Source: Echinicola rosea
GTDB lineage: Bacteria; Bacteroidota; Bacteroidia; Cytophagales; Cyclobacteriaceae
Direction of reading: 5' to 3'
Length of the DNA: 64,000 nt
Assembly: GCF_005281475.1 (NCBI RefSeq)
Contig: NZ_CP040106.1
Location: forward strand, 1,803,501 to 1,867,500
The notes under the pieces are model-generated. The model saw only the letters and a list, made by a program, of their open reading frames with translations, did not search any database and had not been told where the DNA came from. Below, piece after piece: positions 18,486-28,071 of the stretch. Made by a program: the position numbers and the translations under genes. Position 1 is the stretch's first letter. The number at the start of each line of letters is the position of its first letter.

Positions 18486-20369
18486 ATGTTAACCAACTTA
18501 TTAAAAAACGGCAAGGTAATGCACCTTGCCGTTCTACTTTCACTCACTTGTAGTTCGTTTTTAGCATCTGCCCAAGGCCTACGGCAGATGGAAGCCTTGG
18601 ACAGAGGCCTTGTGGCGATTCCGACCAACGAGGGCGGTAATTTTGTTAGTTGGCGGGTGCTGGGTACTGAACCAGAAGAGATCAGCTTCAACCTGTATTC
18701 GATATCTTCTTCCGGCGATGCCAAAAAGCTCAATTCCACTCCACTCACCAAAACCAGTAGTTTTTTGGATGAGTCACCAGTAGGTGGTGACGTTTCTTAT
18801 GAGGTGAGGCCGATTATTGATGGAGAAGAACAAAAAGCATCCAAGCCAACAGCCGTCTGGAACCAAGCGTACCTTTCCATAGCCCTCCAAACCCCAGAAG
18901 GCTATATGCCAAATGACGCTTCCGTAGGCGACCTCAATGGCGATGGACAATATGAAATAGTACTGCATCAAGCCGGCAGGACACACGATAATTCCCACAA
19001 GGGACTGACTGACCCGCCGATCTTGCAAGCCTATACCCTCGAAGGGGACATGCTCTGGGAGATCAATTTGGGCAAAAACATCAGGGATGGTGCACATTAT
19101 ACGCAGTTTATGGTCTATGACCTGGATGGGGATGGCAAGGCCGAAGTGGCCTGTAAAACGGCCGATGGCACCACGGATGGCCTGGGGACGGTTATTGGTG
19201 ACCCCAAAGCCGATTGGCGCAATGATGATGGTTATATTCTGGAAGGCCCCGAGTTCCTGACGATTTTTGATGGCCTGACCGGTAAAGCGCTGGCGACGAC
19301 GGATTATATTCCACCAAGATACCCTGGAAAATTACACCCTACCACTGATGAACTCAAGTCCCTTTGGGGCGATGGCTATGGCAACCGCATGGACCGGTTT
19401 TTGGCGGGCATTGCGTATTTGGACGGGGAGCAGCCCAGCCTGATCATGACACGTGGCTATTATACCCGTACGGTGTTGGCAGCGTGGAATTGGCGGGATG
19501 GAGAGCTTTCCGAGGTGTGGACTTTTGACAGCGAAGATGGTGATCCCACACACAAGCCATATGGAGGCCAAGGGTACCATAGCCTGTCTGTGGGAGATAT
19601 CGATGAGGACGGCAAGGACGAAATCGTATTTGGAGCCATGGCGATCGATGATGACGGGACTGGGATTTACACCACAGGCCTTGGGCATGGAGATGCCTTA
19701 CATCTTTCGGATATTGATCCAGAGCATCCTGGGATGGAGGTTTTTGGTATCCATGAACATGTAAAACATGAGCATGGTGCCAATCTAAGGGATGCGGCCA
19801 CTGGTGAAATTATCTGGTCTTATCCTTCTCCTGACGTGGGCCGTGGACTGGCCATAGACATCGATCCGCGATACCAAGGCTATGAAAGCTGGGCTTCCGG
19901 AGAGGGACTGCATGGCCTTTGGAATGTGAAGGGAGAAATGATATCTGACAAAAAGCCCCGCTCTTGCAATATGGGCATTTGGTGGGACGGAGATTTGCTC
20001 AGGGAAATCCTTAATGGCGTGGATATCGACAAGTGGGATTTTGAAAACGAGCGATCTGAAAGGATTTTTACAGGAGAGGATTACTACATGGCCAAAAACA
20101 ACGGTACTAAATCCAATCCGGCTTTGTGCGCGGATATCTTTGGTGACTGGCGCGAGGAGCTGATCGGCAGAACTGCCGATGGCAGTGAGCTACGAATTTT
20201 CAGCACTACCATTCCTACGGAATACCGTTTTTATACCTTGATGCACGATCCTGTTTACCGTCTTAGCGTCGCGTGGCAAAATGTGGGCTACAATCAGCCA
20301 GCACATACTGGGTTTTATCTCGGCGCAGGAATGAAAAAGCCGGCAAAGCCAAGGATTAGTGTTAAGTAG
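18486..20369 (+). CDS. Rhamnogalacturonan endolyase, PL11 family (YesW/YesX-like)
   Basis: 627 aa. Cleaves the GalA-Rha bonds of the RG-I backbone by beta-elimination. A Sec signal ends ASA|Q near residue 29; a start at the second Met (residue 12) is also possible. The mature N terminus RQMEALDRGLVAIPTNEGGNFVSWRVLG is the PL11 signature, in a FN3-like domain. An eight-bladed propeller region follows with calcium-binding loops DLNGDGQYEIVLHQ, DLDGDGKAEVACKTADG and DIDEDGKDEIVFGA. The C-terminal part has NPALCADIFGDWREELIGRT and RLSVAWQNVGYNQPAHTGFYLG, also family hallmarks. No lipobox, so it is periplasmic or secreted. It follows the small membrane protein gene by 3 bp and is the clearest marker of the pectin target of this locus. 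Confidence 0.95.
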   Translation: MLTNLLKNGKVMHLAVLLSLTCSSFLASAQGLRQMEALDRGLVAIPTNEGGNFVSWRVLGTEPEEISFNLYSISSSGDAKKLNSTPLTKTSSFLDESPVGGDVSYEVRPIIDGEEQKASKPTAVWNQAYLSIALQTPEGYMPNDASVGDLNGDGQYEIVLHQAGRTHDNSHKGLTDPPILQAYTLEGDMLWEINLGKNIRDGAHYTQFMVYDLDGDGKAEVACKTADGTTDGLGTVIGDPKADWRNDDGYILEGPEFLTIFDGLTGKALATTDYIPPRYPGKLHPTTDELKSLWGDGYGNRMDRFLAGIAYLDGEQPSLIMTRGYYTRTVLAAWNWRDGELSEVWTFDSEDGDPTHKPYGGQGYHSLSVGDIDEDGKDEIVFGAMAIDDDGTGIYTTGLGHGDALHLSDIDPEHPGMEVFGIHEHVKHEHGANLRDAATGEIIWSYPSPDVGRGLAIDIDPRYQGYESWASGEGLHGLWNVKGEMISDKKPRSCNMGIWWDGDLLREILNGVDIDKWDFENERSERIFTGEDYYMAKNNGTKSNPALCADIFGDWREELIGRTADGSELRIFSTTIPTEYRFYTLMHDPVYRLSVAWQNVGYNQPAHTGFYLGAGMKKPAKPRISVK

Positions 20370-20639
20370 TGAGATATGAGACATGAGACAAAAAATCCAA
20401 ATTCCCCCTTTTAGGGGGTTAGGGAGGTAACCGTCGTACCGGGGGCTGTGTCCTCTTTATAATCAGATAGTGGGACGAATTCCTTTCCAGCGCTTTTGCT
20501 TGTCCAAAATCCCCAATCTTCAAATGATATAATCTTTCAATTCTAAATTGCTGCAAATTCAAAACCGACCATGACAGACCAGAAGAGTTTGGTCATCGAT
20601 TTTCCGTACTTTAAATCGAAATTTAAAAAAGTAAACATC
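20370..20639. other. Intergenic leader with G/C-run hairpin
   Basis: Begins with the 7-base-period motif GAGATATGAGACATGAGAC just after the PL11 stop. Next comes CCCCCTTTTAGGGGG (about 20404-20418), a small hairpin that recurs in similar form at about 22896. An in-frame ATG at 20571 precedes the DUF4861 gene, but the lipoprotein signal starts at 20640. Confidence 0.5.
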
Positions 20640-21929
20640 ATGAAGCATTCATTTTGGGTAGTAGGTTCGGCGTTTTTAATGGCTTATGCATGCAGCCCCG
20701 CCAAAAAGGAGGAAAAACCATTGCAATTTACGGTGAACAATCAAGCCTCCCTGGCCTTGACCGACAAGCCAGTGGTGATCAAAAAAGGAGAAATTCCAGG
20801 CCTTGAATCGCAAGCCGGCAAATGGCCGCTAGTGGTTTCGGTGGGAGACACTGTTGCTGCTCAGTATGATGACACCGATGGTGATGGTCAGTGGGATGAG
20901 TTGTTTTTTGTCACCGATTTGGCAGCGAATGATGCTAAGACCTTTACAATAGGTTGGGCGGATGAGGTGCCAGAATTTGCCCCGCGCACCAGTGTGCGCT
21001 TTGGCAAACGGGAAGGAGCCGACATTCCCGTTCATCCGGCACAAGCGGACACCTTGCCAGCCGATGGATTACCCAAAAGTGTGGGCTACCAACCCTACCA
21101 AACCGACGGCCCAAGCTGGGAAAATGATAAAGTGGGCTTCCGCCACTACTTTGACGGCAGGAATGCCAAGGATCTTTTCGGCAAGAAAACTTCGGCCATG
21201 AGCCCAGAAGATGTAGGGATCAATAGCGAAGGAGCGGTGGAGGACAATTACCATGTGATGCACGATTGGGGGCGTGATATTTTGGCCGTTGGCAACTCCG
21301 TTGGTCTTGGTGGTGTGGCCCTGATGATCGATGATGAACCGGCAAGAATGGGCGTCACTGTAAATGATGCGGTAAACAATGTAGAAGAAAGTGTCTTTCA
21401 AATTGTGAAAGAAGGCCCCGTCCGCTCGGTGATTCAGTACAACTATAACAACTGGCAGCCCCAGGACCGCAGTTATGATGTGCAGGAAGTAAGTACGATC
21501 TGGCCTGGGATGTATGCCTATAAAAATGCCGTTTCTGTGGAGGGATTGCAAGGAGACGAAACACTTTTGGTGGGCCTGGTAAATATTAACAATGATCATG
21601 AGCTGAGTGAAATAGAGGTGAATGATGAATGGGTGGTCTTGCTGACCCATGATCAGCAGACCTATGAAAAGGAATGGTGGCTTGGCATGGCGCTGATCCT
21701 GCCAAGGTCCGTTTACGAAGGCTACACGGAGGCACCAAAAGAAGGCCCATTATCCAATACCTATTTGGCCAAATTAAACGTAGAAAATGGTCAGCCGGTA
21801 GAGTATTTTGCCGCAGCAGGATGGGAGCTTTCTGATGAGCAATTTACCGACAGGGATTATTTTACCAAGTATATTACCAATCTGACAAAGCAGCTCAGTG
21901 CTGATGTAACGGTAAGTTGGGAGGAGTAA
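20640..21929 (+). CDS. DUF4861-domain lipoprotein
   Basis: 429 aa from ATG 20640, which gives the lipoprotein signal MKHSFWVVGSAFLMAYAC (Cys18). The ATG 23 codons upstream is rejected because it buries the signal. The body matches my memory of DUF4861: DTDGDGQWDELFFVTDLA, an E-W-N-D-x-x-GFRHYFDGRNAKDLFGK segment, DNYHVMHDWGRDILAVGNSVGLGG, and KNAVSVEGLQGDETLLVGLVN. Members are common beside pectin-degrading genes in Bacteroidota, but I know of no firm activity. The beta-rich fold and conserved His, Asp and Tyr residues would fit a lyase or hydrolase on unsaturated or decorated galacturonides; that is inference. Confidence 0.8.
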   Translation: MKHSFWVVGSAFLMAYACSPAKKEEKPLQFTVNNQASLALTDKPVVIKKGEIPGLESQAGKWPLVVSVGDTVAAQYDDTDGDGQWDELFFVTDLAANDAKTFTIGWADEVPEFAPRTSVRFGKREGADIPVHPAQADTLPADGLPKSVGYQPYQTDGPSWENDKVGFRHYFDGRNAKDLFGKKTSAMSPEDVGINSEGAVEDNYHVMHDWGRDILAVGNSVGLGGVALMIDDEPARMGVTVNDAVNNVEESVFQIVKEGPVRSVIQYNYNNWQPQDRSYDVQEVSTIWPGMYAYKNAVSVEGLQGDETLLVGLVNINNDHELSEIEVNDEWVVLLTHDQQTYEKEWWLGMALILPRSVYEGYTEAPKEGPLSNTYLAKLNVENGQPVEYFAAAGWELSDEQFTDRDYFTKYITNLTKQLSADVTVSWEE

Positions 21930-21943
21930 GATAAGATTGGTTC

Positions 21944-22050
21944 CGTCATAGCGAACCTGTCTTCCACCATTGGCAGGGAGGAGGAAACGACGACGAAGCA
22001 ATCAGTTTTTAAATAACGGGATTGCTTCGTCGTACCTCCTCGCTATGACG
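21944..22050. repeat. Large nested palindrome with CGTCATAGCGA ends
   Basis: The outer arms are CGTCATAGCGA (21944-21954) and TCGCTATGACG (22040-22050). The inner arms ACGACGAAGCAATC (21990-22003) and GATTGCTTCGTCGT (22020-22033) pair perfectly over 14 bp. The same outer ends occur at 56137-56242, so this is a dispersed family of hairpin-forming intergenic repeats. It may also end the DUF4861 transcript. Confidence 0.65.
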
Positions 22051-22113
22051 AAGCTAGCTCCACTCAACCACTAAATAGAACAAAATCTTCATTACCCATT
22101 AAAAGGTTATCAA

Positions 22114-22872
22114 ATGAAGCGATTATTCATAATGATCATTACAGGGGCTTTTTTAGCTTCCTGTGGAGGTTCTGGTAATAAGGAATCGAAGTTAGCGACC
22201 AAGGAACTATCAGGAGAAAATATCGTGTCCAGCAGGAAAACAGTTGCTGAAACCGATAAGGTGCTGGCATCAGAAGACTTCTCCACCCCACTGGACAGTA
22301 GCAAGTGGAAGGTGGAGATGGATGACTTGCCCAATTCCTCAGTGGCCGTGGAAGGTGGAAAGCTGGTGCTGGACACCAAAGGAGGCGTAACGGTCTGGCT
22401 GAACCAAAAGCTAAAAGGTAACATTGAAATCACCTATAAACGGCAAGTGGTGATGGCGGATGGCACCAATGACCGCCTATCGGACCTTAACCAGTTTTGG
22501 ATGGCTACAGATCCGGAGAATGAAAACTTATTTACCCGTGGTGGGAAATTTGCAGAATATGACTCCCTGAGCATGTACTATGTTGGATTTGGTGGCAACT
22601 ATAATGGAACCACCCGTTTCAGAGAATACCAAGGGGATGGTGAAAAGACGCTGCTATTTGACCTTGACGATGAAGACCATCTGCTGAAGCCCAATCATTG
22701 GTACACCATCAAAATCAAAGTGGAAGATGGTCTGGTGAGCTACTGGGTGGATGGGGAGAAGTTCTTCGAGTACCAAGATGAAACCCCATTGACAGAAGGC
22801 TACTTTGGCTTTAGGTCCACTTGGTCCAGGCATGAGATAGACGACCTTAAAATCGTTCGTCTGGAGAATTGA
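22114..22872 (+). CDS. DUF6250-domain lipoprotein (concanavalin-like fold)
   Basis: 252 aa. Lipobox LASC gives Cys17. The mature part (about 48-252) shows the DUF6250 pattern: W-K-V-E near the start, GGKLVLDTKGGVTVWLNQKLKG, DRLSDLNQFWMATDP, YYVGFGGNYNGTTRFREY, HWYTIKIKVEDG, EGYFGFRSTWSRHEIDDLKI. This is a beta-sandwich of the concanavalin/laminin-G type. The family travels with rhamnogalacturonan lyases and may bind or cleave pectic fragments; no catalytic role is established that I know of. It is flanked by hairpin repeats on both sides and may be transcribed separately. Confidence 0.82.
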   Translation: MKRLFIMIITGAFLASCGGSGNKESKLATKELSGENIVSSRKTVAETDKVLASEDFSTPLDSSKWKVEMDDLPNSSVAVEGGKLVLDTKGGVTVWLNQKLKGNIEITYKRQVVMADGTNDRLSDLNQFWMATDPENENLFTRGGKFAEYDSLSMYYVGFGGNYNGTTRFREYQGDGEKTLLFDLDDEDHLLKPNHWYTIKIKVEDGLVSYWVDGEKFFEYQDETPLTEGYFGFRSTWSRHEIDDLKIVRLEN

Positions 22873-23093
22873 GATTTGAGTCCTGAGACTTGAGTCCCCC
22901 TTTAGGGGGATTTAGGGGGTAAATTTAAGCTATTCATGATTGAGGCTAATCGGGATTTGTAATCCCGATTTCCGATAAAGCGGGTTAAAGTTGAGCTGGC
23001 TTCGGCTCCGCTCAGCTACCAACTTCGAACATTCGACATTAAACAATTTTCCCATCTTTCAATAATTACCATAAAACCAAATAACCCAACGCA
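22873..23093. other. Intergenic repeats before the PL26-type gene
   Basis: A 7-base-period GAGATTTGAGTCCTGAGACTT motif is followed by CCCCCTTTAGGGGG and a perfect palindrome ATCGGGATTTGTAATCCCGAT at 22949-22969. No coding frame is supported. Confidence 0.55.
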
Positions 23094-25814
23094 ATGACAG
23101 ACTATTCCCCTTCACGAAGAAATTTTGTAAAGCAATCAACCCTATTGTCAGGCGGACTTTATATGGCGCCTCACTTAGCGTCTGCATTTGATACTACGAG
23201 AGATATGCCCCTTGAGCCCGTTGAGCTCGGTTGGCTTGAAAATCCTGAAAATACTCGTTTTGGTGGAGTGACCTTGGGAGTGCCTTGGCCCAAAGGACAG
23301 TTAAAGCAAAGTGACTTTCTACTGACAAATAATGTTGGTAAGCAGATTCCCGTGCAGAGTTGGCCCTTGGCCTATTGGCCGGACGGCTCGATCAAGTGGG
23401 CGGGACATGCCATTTCGCAGCCTGATGATCTGCAGGGCAATTGGAAGCTGATACCTGGGAAAGGGGTTCGGCCAGAAAAAGAAATTTCAGTAGAAGAGAC
23501 TTCCTCAGCCATAAAAGTGGACACAGGCCTCATCCAATGCACGGTGGACAAAAACGGCAGTGCTTTCATGAAAAGCATCATTAGAAATGGCCGCGAAAGC
23601 CTGAAGAACGGAAGGCTGGTGCTCTTAAAGCAAGATGGAGTTCTTGGCGAAGATGAACAGATTACCACCTCGTTATTTGAAGGAGAGATCAACCAAGTGA
23701 CGGTAGAACAAAACGGGCCCGTGCGGGCAGTCATAAAAGTAGAAGGAAAACACCAAACACCGGAGGGTGATGGTTGGCTTCCTTTTATTATTCGGCTATA
23801 TTTTTATGCCGGAGAGGCCAATATCCGAACGATGCACACCATTGTTTATGACGGTGATGAAGAAAGAGATTTCATCAAAGGTTTGGGGATGCGTTTTGAT
23901 GTGCCCATGGAAGACGAGCTGTATGACAGACATGTCCGATTTGCGGGCAAGGGTGATGGGATCTTTGGCGAAGCCGTCCGAGGATTGACAGGGCTTAGGA
24001 GGGATTCGGGCAAGGCCGTCCGGGAGGCACAGGTGAAGGGAGAGAAAACACCACCTAAAAGTACATTCCCCGAAAGCGTACGCTCGAGATTACATTATAT
24101 CCCCGCTTTTGGTGACTATACCCTTTCACAAACCAGTTCGGATGCCTTTTCCATCAGAAAGCGGACAGCGTCAGGACATTCCTGGCTCAAGTCAGGTTTT
24201 GGTGACCGCAGTAGAGGTGCTGGCTATATTGGCGGACCAGCTGGGGGCGTGGCATTTGGCATCCGGAACTTTTGGCAGAGCTACCCTGCCCAGTTGGACA
24301 TTCGAAATGCCCATACCGAAAATGCAGAAGTGACCATGTGGCTTTGGGCACCGGACGCCCCGGCGATGGACCTGCGCTTTTATCATGATGGCATGGGACA
24401 GGATACCTATGAAAAACAACTGGATGCACTTAATATCACGTACGAGGATTATGAGCCTGGCTTTGGAACGGCAAAAGGAGTAGCCAGGACAAGTGAAATG
24501 CAACTTTGGGTACTGGAGAAAACCCCCAGTCATGAAGCATTCAATGCCTTGGCAAATGGCATAGAAACTCCTCCGCAATTGGTTGCTTCTCCAGAATACC
24601 TTCACCAAATGGGCGTGTTTGGGAGGATATGGGACCTACCCGATACCAGTACACCCAAGAAAGCAAAAATCGAAGCATACTTGGAGGATTATTTTGAGTT
24701 TTACAAAGGGCAGGTGGATGACCACCGGTGGTATGGCTTTTGGGATTTTGGCGATGTGATGCACAGCTATGATTTTGACCGTCATACTTGGAAATATGAT
24801 GTCGGAGGGTTTGCGTGGGACAATTCCGAATTATCCACAGATCTATGGCTTTGGTATTATTTTTTACGCACGGGCAGGGCCGATGTTTATCGTATGGCGG
24901 AAGCTATGACACGCCATACAGGAGAAGTAGATGTGCACCATCTGGGGAAATTTGCGCCCTTGGGCAGTCGGCACAATGTGATGCATTGGGGCTGTAGCGC
25001 CAAGCAGCTACGTATCTCAACCGCTGCCAACAGGCGCTTTTATTATTATTTGACCGGTGACGAGCGGGTGGGAGACCTGATGCGCGAACAGATCAATGCC
25101 GTGGCGACCTTAAAAGAAGTGCCGCCAACCAGAAAGGTAAGCAGCAAATCGGTATGGGAAACCGATGATGATCCCCATCACGTGTATGCCGGTTTTGGGA
25201 CGGATTACAGTGCCATTGCCGCCGCGTGGCTGACAGAATGGGAGCGAACCGGCGGGGAGGAAATCAAAGAAAAACTTATGAACAGCATGCGAACCATAGC
25301 TGCCCAGCCCAAAGGCTTTTTTACCGGAGGAAGCAGATTGGATTTGCGGACAGGTGAATTCGAGATTCAAGACCGGCAGCGGGCCGGGGCTTCGCACCTG
25401 AGTGCTGTTTTTGGTTTGATGGAAATCTGTGCTGAGCTGATCGAAAACATCGATATGCCCGAATTTAAAGCCGCTTGGTTACAGTACTGTGAACTGTACA
25501 ATGCCAGCGATGAGGAGCAAGAAAAAGCCTTGGGAAATGCTCTCGGTAAGCTCAACCTAGGCCAAGGTCATAGCCGACTGACCGCCTATGCTGCGAAGCA
25601 AAAAAATGATCCCCAACTTGCCGCCAGGGCTTGGAAAGAGTTTTTTGGAGGAGCGGCAGGATACCGTTTTGATAAGCCAGAAATATATGAAGTAAAAGGA
25701 CCCGAAGTGCTGCACCCTGTTGAAGAAGGTCATATTTCTACCAATGCCACCGCCCAATGGGGCTTGGCCGCTATCCAATGTTTGGGCTTGATCGGGAATG
25801 AACTGAAGGAATAG
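23094..25814 (+). CDS. Exo-rhamnogalacturonan lyase-like protein (PcRGLX/YetA family, PL26 type)
   Basis: 906 aa. A twin-arginine signal (SPSRRNFVKQS, residues 6-16) points to Tat export to the periplasm. The N-terminal RIFT-barrel domain (about 40-130) carries the family signature GVPWPKGQL and PVQSWPLAYWPDGSIKWAGHA. The middle part is beta-rich (PFIIRLYFYAGEANIRTMHTIVYDGDEE). The C-terminal half (about 480-900) is helical, with DDHRWYGFWDFGDVMHSYD, MTRHTGEVDVHHLG, and NVMHWGCSAKQLRISTAANRRFYYYLTGD, as in an alpha/alpha toroid. PL26 enzymes release unsaturated GalA-Rha from RG-I chain ends. It fits directly with the PL11 endolyase upstream. The exact family assignment is from motif recall. 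Confidence 0.85.
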   Translation: MTDYSPSRRNFVKQSTLLSGGLYMAPHLASAFDTTRDMPLEPVELGWLENPENTRFGGVTLGVPWPKGQLKQSDFLLTNNVGKQIPVQSWPLAYWPDGSIKWAGHAISQPDDLQGNWKLIPGKGVRPEKEISVEETSSAIKVDTGLIQCTVDKNGSAFMKSIIRNGRESLKNGRLVLLKQDGVLGEDEQITTSLFEGEINQVTVEQNGPVRAVIKVEGKHQTPEGDGWLPFIIRLYFYAGEANIRTMHTIVYDGDEERDFIKGLGMRFDVPMEDELYDRHVRFAGKGDGIFGEAVRGLTGLRRDSGKAVREAQVKGEKTPPKSTFPESVRSRLHYIPAFGDYTLSQTSSDAFSIRKRTASGHSWLKSGFGDRSRGAGYIGGPAGGVAFGIRNFWQSYPAQLDIRNAHTENAEVTMWLWAPDAPAMDLRFYHDGMGQDTYEKQLDALNITYEDYEPGFGTAKGVARTSEMQLWVLEKTPSHEAFNALANGIETPPQLVASPEYLHQMGVFGRIWDLPDTSTPKKAKIEAYLEDYFEFYKGQVDDHRWYGFWDFGDVMHSYDFDRHTWKYDVGGFAWDNSELSTDLWLWYYFLRTGRADVYRMAEAMTRHTGEVDVHHLGKFAPLGSRHNVMHWGCSAKQLRISTAANRRFYYYLTGDERVGDLMREQINAVATLKEVPPTRKVSSKSVWETDDDPHHVYAGFGTDYSAIAAAWLTEWERTGGEEIKEKLMNSMRTIAAQPKGFFTGGSRLDLRTGEFEIQDRQRAGASHLSAVFGLMEICAELIENIDMPEFKAAWLQYCELYNASDEEQEKALGNALGKLNLGQGHSRLTAYAAKQKNDPQLAARAWKEFFGGAAGYRFDKPEIYEVKGPEVLHPVEEGHISTNATAQWGLAAIQCLGLIGNELKE

Positions 25815-25927
25815 GCTATTAATAGCCCTCGTTTATAAAGAGCGGCTATTGAGCCGTGCATTTGCAATGCACGAGTATGTTGACTGGCATTTCAAATGCC
25901 GTGTTCGTAAATTCCTTGTTACAAAGG
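25814..25927. repeat. Degenerate copy of the RAYT-linked hairpin cassette
   Basis: Contains the palindromes GGCTATTAATAGCC (25814-25827, touching the stop codon of the lyase gene), GTGCATTTGCAATGCAC (25856-25872) and GGCATTTCAAATGCC (25886-25900), then a decayed TTCCTTGTTACAAAGGAA hairpin. The order matches the cassettes at 30533-30639 and 31325-31432 beside the transposase gene. Confidence 0.7.
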
Positions 25928-26035
25928 AACAAACGTTTAGCCTTTTGGCTGGAGAAACCCTCACAGCAACGTACAGTTTTACTGTCAAAGAAAGCTAACT
26001 TTTGGGTTTTCTAACCACGATCAAAATAACCCGTT

Positions 26036-27349
26036 ATGCGTAGTTTTCTTCTTTTACTTTTGGTAATATCCACTACCACATTACATGGTCAAACCTACAA
26101 GTTTGATTTTGGTAATGGCCCTGTGGCCAAAGGATATGGTCAAGTACTGCCTGAGATGGTCTATACGGCAGAAAGAGGTTTTGGCTTTCTGGAAGGAAAA
26201 CAACCTGAGGCCATAAATAGTGGCAGAAATGAACTGAAAGGGGATTTGATTGCGAGTGATGCGCCTTTCTTTTTTACAGTTGATGTGCCAGAGGGCAATT
26301 ATGACGTGAAGGTGATTTTGGGCGATAGGGAAGGGACTTCCTCCACCACTATCCGCGTGGAAAATCGCCGCTTGATGCTAGAAAAGACGGATACTAAAGA
26401 AGGCAAACAAAAGGAAGAAATGTTTTCCGTGCATGTCCGCTATCCCGAAATTGCCGGTACCGATAAAAAGGTCAGGCTGAAATCACGGGAACTGGATTAT
26501 TTTCATTGGGACCACCAGCTGACAATAGAGTTTAACGGAGATGCACCCAAAGTGGCTGCGGTAGAAATAACTCCAAACACCACCGCGCCAACTGTGTTTT
26601 TGGCAGGAAACAGCACCGTCGTGGATCAAGCAAATGAGCCTTGGGCAGCTTGGGGGCAAATGTTTCCAGTGTTTTTTAAGCCGGGGAAAGTTGTTATAGC
26701 CAATCATGCCGAATCAGGAGAGACATTGAAGGCCTTTATGGGAGCGGGAAGACTGGAAAATGTGCTTAGTTTGATGAAGCCGGGAGATTACCTGTTTATT
26801 GAATTTGCCCATAACGACCAGAAGCCGGGAGGCAGTCACGTGGAGCCTTTTACCACCTATCAAGAAATGATTCGAGAATATGCTGCTGCCGCAAAGGCAA
26901 AGGGAGGAATTCCCGTTTTGGTCACTTCCATGCATAGAAGAAGGTTTGACGAAAATGGCAAGATCATCAATACACTCGATGATTATCCCGAAGCCATGCG
27001 ACAACTGGCCAAGGAAGATGGGATAGCTTTGATTGACCTGAATGCGATAAGCAAAGTCTTGTACGAGGCCTGGGGTGTGGAGGCATCCAAAAAGGCATTT
27101 GTCCATTTTCCGGCAGGGACATTTGAAGGACAAAGAGAGGACTTTGCGGACAATACCCACTTCAGTACTTATGGTGCTTACCAATTGGCCAGATGTGTGG
27201 TGGAAGGGTTAAAGCAAACTGATCTAAAGCTGAAAAAATACCTGAAGAAAGGTATTCCAAGCTATAACTCCGAAAACCCACCTGCCTTCGAGGATTTTTA
27301 TTGGCCATTGAGCCCAAAGGTGTCGGTGATCAAGCCAGATGGTAATTGA
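26036..27349 (+). CDS. Rhamnogalacturonan acetylesterase, CE12 family (SGNH hydrolase)
   Basis: 437 aa. Removes acetyl groups from galacturonate in RG-I, opening the backbone to the lyases. A Sec signal ends LHGQ (about residue 18). The N-terminal domain (20-180, beginning YKFDFGNG) is a galactose-binding-like beta sandwich common in this family. The SGNH domain starts at about 186: FLAGNSTVVD holds the nucleophile Ser193; HAESGET and the HND at 259-261 supply oxyanion residues; ADNTHFSTYGAYQLA gives the Asp372/His375 pair. Other family landmarks are EPWAAWGQMFPVFF and VTSMHRRRFDENGKI. Periplasmic. The repeat island 27350-28466 follows. Confidence 0.93.
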   Translation: MRSFLLLLLVISTTTLHGQTYKFDFGNGPVAKGYGQVLPEMVYTAERGFGFLEGKQPEAINSGRNELKGDLIASDAPFFFTVDVPEGNYDVKVILGDREGTSSTTIRVENRRLMLEKTDTKEGKQKEEMFSVHVRYPEIAGTDKKVRLKSRELDYFHWDHQLTIEFNGDAPKVAAVEITPNTTAPTVFLAGNSTVVDQANEPWAAWGQMFPVFFKPGKVVIANHAESGETLKAFMGAGRLENVLSLMKPGDYLFIEFAHNDQKPGGSHVEPFTTYQEMIREYAAAAKAKGGIPVLVTSMHRRRFDENGKIINTLDDYPEAMRQLAKEDGIALIDLNAISKVLYEAWGVEASKKAFVHFPAGTFEGQREDFADNTHFSTYGAYQLARCVVEGLKQTDLKLKKYLKKGIPSYNSENPPAFEDFYWPLSPKVSVIKPDGN

Positions 27350-27448
27350 TTGACAAGTAGCAAGATAGAGCAAAGAGAAAAGAAGAAAGAAAAAAAGCTT
27401 CACCCGAGAGTTCCGTATTCCACCCAGGGCAAGGCAAGCGCATTTAAA

Positions 27449-27602
27449 AACCTCAGTTCGATTATAAAACGTCACTGCGAGGCTTAGGGGGGAGATTAGA
27501 GGAGTGGAAGCCGTGGCTGTCTTCGTATTTGGGGATTGCCACACCCTTTTCCAACCCACATCCTCCTAAAAAGGGTTCGCTTTTAATACTAAAAATAAGT
27601 CG
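27449..27602 (+). repeat. MITE-like dispersed repeat, copy B (right end truncated)
   Basis: Starts AACCTCAGTTCGATTATAAA and shares the internal block TGCCACACCCTTTTCCAACC with copies A and C. It stops at TAAGTCG and lacks the terminal AGCTCAGGTTA. The internal CGTATGACG part has also been shortened. Confidence 0.65.
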
Positions 27603-27688
27603 TTCCTACGGAACTTACCCTTTTGTGTGTAATCATTTTTTGTTGTCACCTGCACCTTCTATATGACCCTCCGCCAAAGGCGGAAGCC

Positions 27689-27931
27689 ATACATTTTTGG
27701 GACTTTTTAACTGAATCCGCCTTGCAGGTATTGGGCGTTAAGAAATTAAAAAGCGGGCGGGCAAAAAGGCAGGCTTGTTTGACGAAATGCTGACCAAAAA
27801 GAATGTTGGAAGCTAAAATGAAGGAGTTTGCCTGCATGAGGGAAGGTTTTAATTTTAGCCCAATAGCTGCACAGCGGCGGGGTTTTTTGGTTACTTTTTT
27901 GACCTGAAGCAAAAAAGTAACAAAGGTAAAG
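27689..27931 (-). repeat. Second dispersed repeat, copy E
   Basis: Matches the reverse complement of 50469-50766 along most of its length (for example CAGGCTTGTTTGACGAAA and TTTTAGCCCAATAGCTGC). It is the shorter copy and lacks two internal insertions found there. A 60-90 codon frame on the minus strand is present but reads as non-coding repeat. In both places it lies next to a MITE-like element. Confidence 0.7.
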
Positions 27932-28051
27932 AGATGAAGACCATCTTGGAATTTAGCAGAAAAATAATAGAACCAATATTTCCAAATTCACACTAACTAA
28001 ACGATATTGATAAATCGGGGCAAAGTGCCAGCGGCACGATAAATTTAGTAA

Positions 28052-28071
28052 CCTGCGGATTCATCCGCAGG
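28052..28071. repeat. Palindrome flanked by GTGCCAGCGGCAC hairpins
   Basis: A perfect 9-bp stem with a 2-nt loop (CCTGCGGAT/ATCCGCAGG). The flanking 13-mers GTGCCAGCGGCAC at 28026-28038 and 28102-28114 are identical and each is itself a small palindrome. GAGCTTAAGCGCTC and CTCCCGAAGGAG follow between them. Together they form a compact REP-like cluster. Confidence 0.55.

Noticed and set aside
27646..27912. 88-codon minus-strand frame
   Set aside because: Coincides with the second dispersed repeat; the other copy of that repeat has insertions that break the equivalent frame, so no protein is being kept.
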